A stretch of DNA of 64,000 bases. It comes from Myrica gale. Lineage: Eukaryota; Streptophyta; Magnoliopsida; Fagales; Myricaceae. The notes under the pieces were generated by a model. The model searched no databases. It saw only the letters and a program-made list of their open reading frames with translations, and was not told where the DNA came from. The stretch covers positions 19,619,001 through 19,683,000 of the forward strand of contig OZ005618.1 of NCBI GenBank assembly GCA_963930655.1, in the 5' to 3' direction. Shown one piece after another: positions 24,810-35,437 of the stretch (position 1 is its first letter; each line of letters starts with the position of its first letter). The translations under genes were made by a program, and so were the position numbers.

Positions 24810-24859
24810 TAAATCACATATCTTGAATCTAATTAGTGCAGCTAACAAAATCCCTCGAG

Positions 24860-25075
24860 CAACGCAGGGTGATATAGCAACACGTGGGGAGAGATTTCAG
24901 GGCTCTGCTGAGCTGGAGAGACCTAAGATCAATTAGCCTCTTCATATTCTTGTCTTTGCCGCTGTGGTGCTTTACGTGACACCATTCAGAGTGGTGGCTT
25001 GTATTACTTGCGGCATCCTAGGTTCCGGAGCACTGCCAGCTTACTTATGATGAAGAGCCGGTTTGGGTAATATCT
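24860..25075 (+). pseudogene. MCTP C-terminal relic (multiple C2 and TM protein)
   Basis: Translation in shifting frames gives GDIATRGERFQ, then ALLSWRDLRSISLF, then VFAAVVLYVTPFRVVA, then RHPRFRS. This is the order of the C-terminal phosphoribosyltransferase-C/reticulon-like membrane region of plant MCTP proteins (for example QUIRKY and FTIP). At least three frame changes are needed: an extra G after the TTTCAG codons near 24902, one in the following membrane segment and one before RHPRFR near 25015. No C2 domains were found upstream. It is a truncated, dead fragment, probably left by duplication or transposition. Confidence 0.72.
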
Positions 25076-25421
25076 TAGTTCGTGTGCCTATAGACTCCTG
25101 TCTATATTTTCTGTCCTTTCTTCCATCGGCATGTAATTCCCTTTCAGTAGATATACTCGTATAACTACACAACCGCGTGGAGCAGAGCCTTGAATAAATA
25201 CTCCGCTGTTTTTAATTCCTCAAAAAGTTCACTCACGTCTATGGGTTCTTACAATTATAATTTATTCCCAACTCCTCTTGGGTACTACCACCACTAGGGA
25301 GGGCTAAAGGACAAAATTAACGAAAAAAACGAGAACAAAACTAAAGCCAAGGTAGGGTCAATGCCCTGGCTTCTATCTGTTGCACAAGTGCCATTTGAAA
25401 AGGCAGAAGCGAGCATATCAG

Positions 25422-25611
25422 GAGTTTCCTACGGCTAAATTACATACCAGAGTCGAGGCGCACAAATTAGAAGCGTGAAACAAGACCATAGCTTCGCATG
25501 TTTGCAAGGAAAACTAGAGTTTCCTACGGCTAAATTACATACCAGAGTCGAGGCGCACAAATTAGAAGCGTGAAACAAGACCATAACTTCGCATGTTTGC
25601 AAGGAAAACTA
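25422..25611. repeat. 95-bp tandem duplication
   Basis: Copies 25422-25516 and 25517-25611, starting GAGTTTCCTACGGCTAAATT, differ by about one base (ATAGCTTC/ATAACTTC). They lie downstream of the eL6 stop codon. A recent duplication, or possibly an assembly artefact. Confidence 0.85.
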
Positions 25612-25975
25612 TATATTTACGGCAACCATATCATAGTTAAAGAACCATTAGAGGAACACCACATGCCAATAACTAGCCATATTCTATTCCGCTTGTTCTT
25701 GTTATGAACAAGTTCTGTGGCATAATATAGCCATGAACTCACTGATACAGTGAAATTAATAAACCGCTCAACTATAAAAATTGAAGAATTAAATCACATC
25801 TTAGATCTAATTAGTGCACCTGAAAAACCAACACTTAAAAAGGACAATCCGCATCACCTAGAACATCAAAATTTAGCTGTCTATTACTGATGGAACTGGA
25901 AGCGTACAACAGCTCAGACCAAGTTCAAACAAAAGAAACAAGAAAAGCTACCTCAACACTTTTCAAGCATTTTAT

Positions 25976-28049
25976 CTAGAACTTCAGCTCATGGGGTTTC
26001 ATCCCTGTCTTAAGAGAGAACCTTGCAGCAATGTAAGCCTTCATGTCTGCAACTCTCTCGATGGCTTTTATCAGTTGTGTATCAACTGCTTTCTGGTCAT
26101 CTATTTTCTCTTGTGGGAGCACATTTTTTTCCTACAATTTGCATGACCATTTTAGAAATTAGAACAATATATCACACCATTCACTACCAACACAAATAAA
26201 GGAAAATAGACTAACCTCTTTCTCAGCTTCAAAAAACTCGCTCTCTCCCTTCTTTTTCTTCTTCTGAACTTCCTTACCAAAATATTTGTCATTGAACTTA
26301 GCCACGTTAACCCCAGAGATATCAACTTTTGTTGAAGTGGCTATACAGTAAGACTGATTCACACGTCTTAAAGGAATACCATTAATCTTGAATGGTCCTG
26401 CATTGGCAAGGAGAATTGAGATTAGCAAAGCCATAGAATAATTTCTTCATTTAACAAAGAATATTAGGCCCCTACTTAGCAAGTTAAGTGCATCACATTC
26501 TGATGAACTACAAAACCAGCACTCATCAAACACTATGCCAAAACCGACAGAGAGACACTTCTGTTAATTAATTTTGCAAGACAAACCAGATAATTAACCA
26601 AAACAGCCTTTCTAGCTAGCCACTTAGACAGAACACTGGTATCAATAAAATGTAAATAATAAAGTCAAAGTCTTATAATGAAGCTGTCAGAGCAAGACTC
26701 TGGTTCTATCTTGTTTGATTTTGAAAGATGTATGAACATGGAAAAATTCAGATGGTTAAAAATTATATATTACAGACATTTACCAAACTGAGCAAATGCT
26801 AGAGGACTAAGAAAGTAATGGATCCCATATGACAGTTTCGCGCAAATCCAACCATAAGTATACTCAAACAGTGTACAGTTTGCCCCTGAGAATACTACAA
26901 GGTGAATTTACTGAAGAAAAGCTTATCAATTCAGCACCGGGTTTGCACACATGCATTGAAGAATCCTCTTCGAGCAATTCCAGACTTACATGTTGGCAAC
27001 ATAATTAGAAATTACAATAGCAATCCCATGCCCCATGGTCAAACAAGCACTGCAATGAGACACCATGAAAAGACTTCATGGTAATTCACAATTAGTACGG
27101 CATCTAAAATTATGTTTGCTAAAAGGACAACTTACTAGCCAAAACCAAGTAAAGTGAATTACAGCTTCCAAGCAAAAAACAAGTGTACTATATTACAACT
27201 TATTAGCAAGAGAGAAGTATACTAAAATGATATGTCAATCAACCACTCACCAGTGACCAAAAGCAATCCAGATGGAAGCTGCTTCAGGAAAACAACTCGC
27301 TTTCCCATAAACCGTCCAGCAAGAAGGATAAGCACAGTACCCGGGGTAATACTCGACCTACAATAACATAAATTTCAAAAAATTCTAAATAAAAAGAAAA
27401 ATGTAAATTCATTTCTTATTTAGAAATGCACATATGGGCTACTAGGAAATGAAGTTCGCAATTCAATCATCGATGGGATTCTACAACCAAGCCAATTCCA
27501 AAGAGATTTGCTTCTGTATCTGGATTAACAAAACCTACTACCAGAATCTCATATTTTAACAATCCCTCTCTCTATCTCCAACACTCTAATTTTCAGAAAA
27601 AATCGAACTATGCAAGTATCCCCAGATCAATAACAACTTCAACAATTTCCCTACGTTTTCCACTGAGCTACCAATATCAGACACCATAAAGTAAAACGAC
27701 CCAAAAATCAATCCAAAATCCAAAGACGCTAACCAGAAAAGCTATAAAACAGATTAACATACCAGAACATCATATATAAGCGTACAGATAAACATATATA
27801 CCTGAGTTTTGTTGGTTGAGGCTTCCGCTTGTTCAGCAGAGGCTTCTTTATATCTTCAGAAGGGTAGTATTTGGGGGGCATCTCGGCGGGAGTGGGAGTC
27901 TTGGGCTTGGCTTCGTGGCTAGGGAAAGCTCCGCCGTTCTTTGCCTTGATGGCCCAGAGGCCCCTCTTGTGGTAGATCTTTGACCGAGAGTATTTCCCGA
28001 TCCCCCGAATCAGATCAGGGTTCCTAGTCCTACTCACCTTCGGCGCCAT
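25976..28049 (-). CDS. RPL6: 60S ribosomal protein eL6
   Basis: Four exons on the minus strand, 27802-28049, 27251-27357, 26216-26397 and 25976-26131, all with GT-AG borders and continuous frame, give 230 aa; plant eL6 is about 233. It starts [13 protein letters not shown]; an upstream in-frame TTG codon at 28058 is not a plausible start. Signature blocks are [65 protein letters not shown] and the C-terminal [16 protein letters not shown]. It is a structural protein of the large cytosolic ribosomal subunit that contacts expansion segments of 28S rRNA. The poly-lysine stretch [16 protein letters not shown] is normal for the family. Intact and presumably highly expressed; its promoter has typical ribosomal-protein motifs (listed). 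Confidence 0.95.
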
Positions 28050-28154
28050 TGATTCCAATCTTTCTTTCAGGTTTCGCTAGCAGCTCTCGTGAATGAAAAT
28101 GAGAGACTCAAGACACTGTCACAAAACCCCTAGGTAGTGCAAAAGTTCTAAACA

Positions 28155-28239
28155 AAACCCTAGCTTGGTTTTAATGGGCCTCAATTTTTCAAGACAGTGA
28201 TAATACCTTTCTCTTACGAGTACGGTAGCTTAATGGGCC
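28155..28239 (-). promoter_or_regulatory. eL6 promoter motifs: telo-box and two site II boxes
   Basis: Upstream of the eL6 start lie AAACCCTA (28155-28162, telo-box) and two TGGGCC site II elements (28175-28180 and 28234-28239), both in an AATGGGCCTCAATTTTT context. The telo-box plus site II combination is characteristic of plant ribosomal-protein promoters, where TCP and telo-box factors drive expression in dividing cells. Motifs are seen directly; function is inferred. Confidence 0.65.
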
Positions 28240-28639
28240 TCAATTTTTCTTGTAATATCAAATTTTAATTTTTTATTTATTTAAGGGATCTTCGAATTTT
28301 AAATAAATTTCTTAGATACCATTAGAGTTCAAGACAGTGGGTTTGACTTGCAAGACTAAAGTGGTATTCTACGTCTGTTGAATTTTTTTTAAGAGCTAAA
28401 AAAATTTACAAGCTTCTCTTGGCATCTTTGAAAGCCTTGATATACTAATAAAATATTAATTCTTTTCAAAAAATATTTGTATCCAAAAGAAATAATTAAA
28501 GGTGATAATTTGTTTTTTTTTTTAAATAGTCATTTCATTTTCACTTTGATGATAGATAGTAGAATTTGCATGGACGGTGTCGGTGTCGGTGCCGGTTTCT
28601 GCCCCCATCAGCACTGCCCATGTCTGTCTTCTCCAAATA

Positions 28640-28890
28640 GTTAAAAACCGTTTGCTAAAAAAAATTCAGGTGAACCACTTGAAGAAAAATTCAAAATCTG
28701 GCAAAGTTCAAACCATGCTCATCTTAAATCACTTATTTGTTGCCAAAATATGTCATGAGCACTTCAGCAAGTAGGTCTCAGTTTTCTTAAATCAATTTCT
28801 TTGTTGCCAAAATATGTCATGGGCACTTCAACAAGTAGGTCTAAGTTTTTTTTCCTTCCTATTTTGTATTTCAGATAAGGAATTAGAGGA
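28640..28890. repeat. Segment shared with 24436-24625, with internal duplication
   Basis: Shares order and orientation with 24436-24625. Its inner block starting TTTGTTGCCAAAATATGTCA is present twice in tandem (about 28736-28795 and 28799-28860). It may be an old segmental duplication bracketing eL6 or a shared 3' flank. Confidence 0.65.
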
Positions 28891-29164
28891 AAGGCACAAT
28901 CACACGATACAATTCTCACGAAATTAGTGTAAACCATTTCTGTATAAATCGCCAGATATAATCCTTCAGCTGTACATTATTACAGATTACTATTTCTGAC
29001 ACTACCACATCATTTTACAGGCGACTCAGCATCACATGAACGACATAAAAGTAGCCTAAAATATAGGGAAAACCTTACTTGGTCAAAAGGAAAAACTATT
29101 TCACAGTAGCCGTATAAATGTACAAAAAGCACTTTTTTAGAGACTTTACTTAAAAACTGAGATT

Positions 29165-32100
29165 TCACTCGTCTAAAATCCTTCCTCTTTGCTTCAAATT
29201 TAAACTCAGACGATGAAGCTGTCTCTTTAGACCCCGTTTCCTCCTTGGGTTGTCAGTAGTAATGTATGACAAAGCATTCACAAGCTCCGGATCCTCCTCG
29301 TTTATGAGGATCTTCGCTGCACTTGGGTTGGCAAGGAGGAGCTTTGCAGAGAGATATCCTGCAATTGACCATGTTTGATACAGCCGTGCCTGTTTTCCAA
29401 TTAATCTTGCTCGCTTGGTGTCATAATATTCAGGCCAATTGTCTCCAGAAATGCGCCTCTCAGCAACTTTCACAGCCTTTTGGGCGATTTCTGGTCTTTT
29501 CATCTTTATACATGCTACAGTAAGCTGCAAATCAAGCCACATATTGTTACTTTCATAACTATCGTTTCGAGTCATTGTGTTGTGTGCTACATCAAGAAAA
29601 ATGGAAAACTTTGCAGCTCCTACTTCCCTCCTCTACTGCAACTTACTATACAAGTTTTTTCTGGCAAAGCAGAGACCATAATCGTCCTAACCAATTGGAT
29701 CAACTGAAAACATATAATGCTCTCCCAAAAGCCATATGGAAGATGGTCCAATATATACAGTCGACACACTCGTTAACCTATATGTTCAAAACATATAGTA
29801 GGTGTTTGCGTCCCAAAATTTTAGTCCAATAAAGTAACTATAAAATAATCTCTCCCCATCAATTCATCTTTTTCCATTACAATAAACATAAAAAGTTCAT
29901 TCAAATCATCTCTCTTTACTTGTTCACCAACTCCCACAAACTAAAATTTTGGCCATGCAGACACCCCCACATTCAAGTATAATAAAATACCAAATTAGAC
30001 TAATGATAGGCACCCTAGTTATAAATTGTGATGGGTGAAGGCTGTTCCTATTTAGATTGACACAGATGTTTTACAGAAAGAAAGCGTCTCGTATTCAGTT
30101 CATTAACAAAATGTACAGGAAGTTTAATTAAGAGGGATCAAATGTCAGGATAAAAGAGAAAAAAGGTTACCACCATGATTGTAACAGGACAAACGAGCCT
30201 TCTTAAAGACGTTTAATACTGAAGACCAAGAAGTATGGAACACAAGTTTCAGTGCCCCCGATGCCTCTTTCTACTTGGGACAAAACTTTCAGCCTTCGAC
30301 CATCTTGAGATGTCCTATTGTAATATTAGTACGAAGAGAAGAGCATCTTGACATTCAACTGTATATTTCATGAGTGGACCGGAACACATCACAGGTCAGT
30401 CCAACTATCTCTTTCCGTTCAAACTTATCTTTCAAAGTTCTTAACCAAGAAAGAATAAAAGGGATATTGCCATATGACAGGAGGGGACTAAAAAAGAAAT
30501 ACCATATAGATAAAGGGCATTCAAGTTCAATGCAGTGGCCACGAGTTTATTTGGAGTATAGCAATTACATGGTGGGATTAAAAACATTGAATGGTAAAAA
30601 CAGTATTTATTGGAAAAAAAATATCCACTTCATTGAAATCAAGCTCCAGGACAGAGCGGTAATAAAATCTGAACAGAAAGAAAAACGTCAAACTAACCTG
30701 CCAGAGCAAAGTTGGCCAAGAACCTCCATTGTGGTAAGACCAAGGACTGCAACAAAGAACTAAGTCAAAGAAAGGAGGCAGAAAATAGGAATAGGGACTT
30801 ACTAAAAAAAGAAGTAAGAGCCTTACGTGTTCTTGGGATCACAGCCAGTAATAAGTTTCCATTCCGCAGCTTCAAGAGCAGGATAACATATTTTGAATGG
30901 CATCTCTGCAACCAATGAAGCCCATCTTGCTTCTATAAGGTCCAATATGCCATGTGACTGATCTGATGTTGCAAGACTGCTTACGATTGACCATAAATTT
31001 CCAAGGGAAAAGAAACGGAAGTCCATGTGAGCTGGCTGAAGGTTACCGATCAAATAGCCTCCTTTATTGGGCAAGAATTCCACTAGCCAGGAAAGAACTG
31101 TTCCGGGTATATATTGAACTTATTAGCGGCATCATATGAGTATTCCTCCGTGCTGTAACGGTAAACCACATTGAGTTTTCTTAAATCTATCCAGTAATAT
31201 TGTCTTATGTGGAAAGATAATGCAGTTAGACGGTGATTAAGTGCTCGGAAAAGGTCAGCTGATCCCTCCTCAGGAGCAAGCATCTCATGCGCACAAAGTA
31301 ATGCTGAATAAAACAGTGCCTGCAAGGACATTCAATATTTTGTACAGCATTATTTCCATTCATCCTTTCCCTCATACATGAAGTACAGTTATCAATGGGT
31401 GCCAGAAGCTTCAGCTTGTGCATGCAAAAAGAACAGATTACTTCTAGCTGAGTGTAAACTCACATTTCAATTCTGTACAAAGTAACATGTGCAATGTGCA
31501 CCCATCATGCTTCGTAGTTAACAACTACAAAGCATGTTATCTTATGAACTTCTAAAGTAAGTAAGTAACCAGCAGGTTTTTATCTTCTAATATACGTAAG
31601 CAACATGCAATAAAAGTTATCCTTCTAACAAGTGTCTTTAAAATAAAATATAAATAAATAAATAAAAGACACTCATATGGAAAGTTTATTCAAGTGATAA
31701 AAAAGAACCTGTATCTCCAAAGGATGACCATAAATTCCCATGCGACGGTCTATCATGCAAGAACCGTCAGTGACTAATAATGTAGGAAACATATCAAAAC
31801 AGTCAGAAAGACAACTTTAAAATCATTTTCATCCCGGTTTGCACATCAACTCTCTCTTGCACTGACAAGTCCCCAGAACATTTTCCATATGCTCGTAGCA
31901 ATATAATCCACCATAGTCCTGAGAGTAAAATGACATAAATGAAAACTAAAAATTCATAAAGCCTAACATATTCTCAAAAAGGAATTGTTAATTGCAGTAA
32001 ATTAACTACCAGAATCAACTGGTGCGACGCGGCCAATAGCTGCTTCACCAAAGTCAGGATCTAATATTTCTTCAGTTGCAAAATCATCACTATCGAGTGG

Positions 32101-33361
32101 AACAGTGCGCATCTTGAAACTGGCAGGCATTAGTCCTTGACCAGCAATCCATGGTTTTCTCCCAGCTCTGTTGAGAGGAGTGTTAGTTGTTCATCTAGTT
32201 AGGAATTAAGATAGTAGTGCTCAAAGAGACTATCTGCATTACGTAATAATCTAGCTTCAAGGGGAGCTTTCCAAACAAAGGAAACAATTAATCATGAAAC
32301 TAGAAGACAATTCAGAAATCATATTTCTTAATATAGTACACAAGATTCAAGACATTCGGTTTATCTTCCTCAAGGCACATTAGATTGATATCACCTAACC
32401 AATAATGCTCCCCTAGGCTCACATTATAGGCAAATAGAATATGGAGAAGAATTCCTGGTTCAAAAATAACATAAGAAGGTGATAGAAAAACAACTCCCCT
32501 GCCTAAATACAAACTTAGGGTTTGACTTAGAATTAAAAAAAAAAAAAAAGATGCACGCATGAAATGAGAATCTTCCCTTCTGTTCTGTAACCACAAGGTG
32601 ACCGATTGAATAATAAATTCAGAAGAAATCACATTACCTGCAACTGAAGGGTATACAAAATGAAATTTCGTACAATATCATACTCTCCCTTTAAAAGGAA
32701 AGCTACCCCAGAAGGAATGAAATCCCGAATAAAGATCTGACCATAGTTCAGAATACTAGGGCTAGTAGAGTCATTGGCAGCAATAGTTTGAACCGGAATA
32801 TTACAATAGTAAACAATGGAGTCCCTCAGTAAGTTCCACGCTTCATCCTCAATGAGTTTTTCCCTACACTCATCCGATGAGGCTTTAAGAGTTCCAGCTG
32901 CAGTTGACATACCATTTGTAACAAGACCTCCCTTTTCATCTTTTGACTGTTGACCCAACTCAAACTCTTCCATACCTGATGCACTGTTTGTGCCGTTGAC
33001 AGGAACTGATGATGATGTACTTGCTTCACCCGTGAACCATGTTTCATTTGGCTCCTCTGCTGTTGACCCACTGACAATTTCAGCCCGTTGACAATTGCAA
33101 CCCATGTATTCCAACCTATTAACATCATTCTTGCGACAAAACACACCATCTCTACAATGTAATGCATAGACCCTCCTGCAATTCTGTGACATTCCCGAGC
33201 AGCCATGCGCTTGCGTTCACTGTCTTCCTTTTCCTTGTATTATTGACATGGACTCTAAGTGCATGAACTGAGTTTAAATTTTCCGTATATATATCAGAGT
33301 GATGAAGGCGAGATAACAAAGACCCAGATAGAACTTGTAGAATTGTTTCTGAAGAAGTCAT
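29165..33361 (-). pseudogene. Alkaline/neutral invertase, frame-broken (INV-E type)
   Basis: Six exons are recognisable on the minus strand: 32638-33361, 32010-32167, 31709-31918, 30827-31319, 30698-30746 and 29165-29524, every border GT-AG. Conserved GH100 blocks include [109 protein letters not shown] and RARLIGKQARLYQTWSIAGY. The N-terminus MTSSETILQVLSGS matches chloroplast-type invertases. The frame is broken four times: a +1-type shift near 33200-33260 in the leader, an 8-bp loss removing HSP of CHSPGQGLMP near 32142, a 2-bp loss near 31812 after KMILKL, and a 1-bp loss near 31090 after NIYPEQF. A working enzyme would cleave sucrose to glucose and fructose. As read, no full protein can be made. 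Confidence 0.9.
29801..29967. mobile_element. Tourist-like MITE in last invertase intron
   Basis: TIRs are GGTGTTTGCGTCCCAAAATT and, on the complement of the right, GGGTGTCTGCATGGCC. The interior 'tacttgttcaccaact' matches the family. It lies between the last two invertase exons. Confidence 0.55.
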
Positions 33362-34393
33362 TATCTACCCTTATTTTCCAACACTGCACCGCTGAGAATT
33401 CCCTGTTGAATTAGTTAAGGCACCTACTGAAAACATAACAGGCAAAGATCTTAAGAAATGTGAAGGAAAGATATATACAATGAGAGAGATAGATAATTGT
33501 TCCACATTGCAAAGCCAATCCGTCTCAATACGTCCCATTATAGCGCCAGATGAGATATATTCGACAGAATTTTCTCACATAATGATAGTCGTCATGAATT
33601 TATCTAGACCAGGAACTTTGCGTATGAATCCCCCTTACAAATAGGCTATGTCTCGAGCTCGTATGCCAAACAAAAATCATGATTAATACCCAATTTCTCA
33701 TTAACAAGTAATAAAAAAATTCCAGCCGGGGTTTCAACCATCGTTCTAAGAGTTCTGTCTGTTTGTGTTTAGGAAGAAAGTAAGGTGAAAGCAACCATTT
33801 CTACTGGGAACGAAGGTATGTTTCCGTATTCTTGTTTGGATGCTGAGAAAACGCAGAGGAAGAAAATCAAACGTTTCTTATTATTTTCCCTCGCTGACGA
33901 GAACAATAGGTGCCTCAGTTTACTCACCAACCGAACAGAGGTTGACAGTTTGTGATCCTTGAGTGAGTTAGCTGCAGTAGAAGTTCAAAGAGAAGAGCAG
34001 CAAAAAGAACTACCCAAGCGCCCAGAAATTTTTAGTTCCCTACTCCGTCCGAGAAATGAATTCCCCACTGAACTTCTGCAGACGAAGACACCGAGAAGAA
34101 CGTTTTACAAAACTAGGCGGCCGAGTCCAAGTGCATAGCTTTGCTTATCCATCTATCATTCATCCTGATTACCGACTGCCTTTTCTTGCCGCTTTGCATC
34201 AGCCCGATGTTCTTCGGAGTGGGAATTGCTCGCTAGATTTTTTTTTTTGGAGTGCGGAAAAGGAAAGGATGATACCGAGGGAAAGCGATGCTGATATTGA
34301 ACGATGTGCCGTTTTCTTTACATGGGTCGTTTATCGCTATTCTGATGCCGTCGTCCGTTTACCTGAGTTTTCCTTCGAAATACTTTTTACCCA
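33362..34393. other. Upstream region of the invertase locus
   Basis: Presumed promoter and leader of the invertase. Open frames here, such as 34056-34412, have no recognisable motif. I see nothing else that I can support. Confidence 0.4.
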
Positions 34394-34890
34394 CGTGACA
34401 GCTGCGTGTTAACTAATCCACGTTGGCTACTGAAGTTGCCACGTCGATCCACCATGGATCTCAGTAAAACGATGTCGTTCACAGTACCGCTTCTCTCCCT
34501 CACTGATGTGCACCACCGTTTCACACCTTCTCACTTGCGCCTCCTCAAAATACCAGTGTCTCCAAATTCTCCTCCTCTATCTACCTCAATTTCAAAACAA
34601 TAAAGTTAAGTCTCCAACTTCTTATCTGTGACACAGCTTCTTCCTTTAACCCTGTCTATGGCTTTGGTTTTTCTTTTTGAAATCAATGAGAGGTATAGAG
34701 AGCAAGAGAAGTTAGAGGTGACAACATCGCTTTGATGAGGGGATAGAGAGAAGGGGTGAAACGGTGCGCATCGGCGAGGAAGAGAAGGCGATGCGAAGAA
34801 CATTGTTAACCTAAAATCCACGGTGGATTGGTGACATGGCAGCTTCAATAGCTAGTGTAGATTAGCACATTCGACTGTCAGCTAATCCTC
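34394..34890. repeat. Foldback element with about 200-bp arms
   Basis: The left arm (about 34394-34600, containing CTAATCCACGTTGGCTACTG and CCACCATGGAT) is an imperfect inverted copy of the right arm (about 34640-34890, whose complement reads CTAATCTACACTAGCTATTG and CCACCGTGGAT). The arms continue through a CCTTCTC-rich stretch. No target duplication could be fixed, so the class (MITE or Mutator foldback) is open. Confidence 0.5.
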
Positions 34891-35437
34891 ACTACGTTAA
34901 ACTACCAAATTGTTCACATTGAGTATTGAAGCAACTAAAATGTATCAATGTGGACACTAGCAAAATCGCACAGTTAAAATGTAAGAGAAATGTGTTACAT
35001 GGCCCAATAATAAAGGTCGCACTACACCACCACCACCAACGTTGGATGTGGTGTGTGTGGACAATCCCAGGAGTTGCGCGGGCACGGTGATTGCGTGATG
35101 CACATGTAACAGGCTGTGCTCTACACAGACAATGCATGCAGGGGTGTTGGCTCCACAAATACTCTTTTATTGTTCAAATGGGCAGCAAGAGAGAACAAGT
35201 GCAACAATAAATTGGAGTATTTTTCCCATAATTGCTGGGATCAAGTGCGAGTAAGTAAGCTCTTAAGGAGACCCCTTATATTTACGCATTCCCTTGGTTT
35301 GTTTATATACACAAGACCATATATTTACGCATATATAAGGAGACCCCACAACATAATTTTGGAACAAAATTACATCTTTCCTTTCAGAAAATAAAAGCTA
35401 TTCTTCCTCCAAAAAGTTCAGTTGTGGATAGGTCAAC
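34891..35437. other. Spacer between foldback element and HDA9 3' end
   Basis: No gene is seen. It includes the presumed HDA9 3' UTR (minus strand) and a short repeated phrase 'aaggagaccc' at about 35264 and 35338. Confidence 0.4.

Larger units (their letters stand above)
23564..24859. other. Intergenic: 3' flank, duplications and a MITE
   Basis: After the phosphatase stop codon I see no gene. The stretch contains a 70-bp tandem duplication (24271-24410), a dispersed segment shared with 28640-28890 (24436-24625) and a MITE (24627-24809), each listed separately. Confidence 0.5.

Noticed and set aside
29165-33361. Invertase as an intact gene with unusual introns
   Set aside because: The 8-, 2- and 1-bp losses lie inside conserved blocks without GT-AG signals that could remove them, so introns cannot restore the frame.
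34056-34412. 118-aa plus-strand open frame upstream of invertase
   Set aside because: No motif, and it overlaps the presumed invertase promoter/leader and the start of the foldback element.
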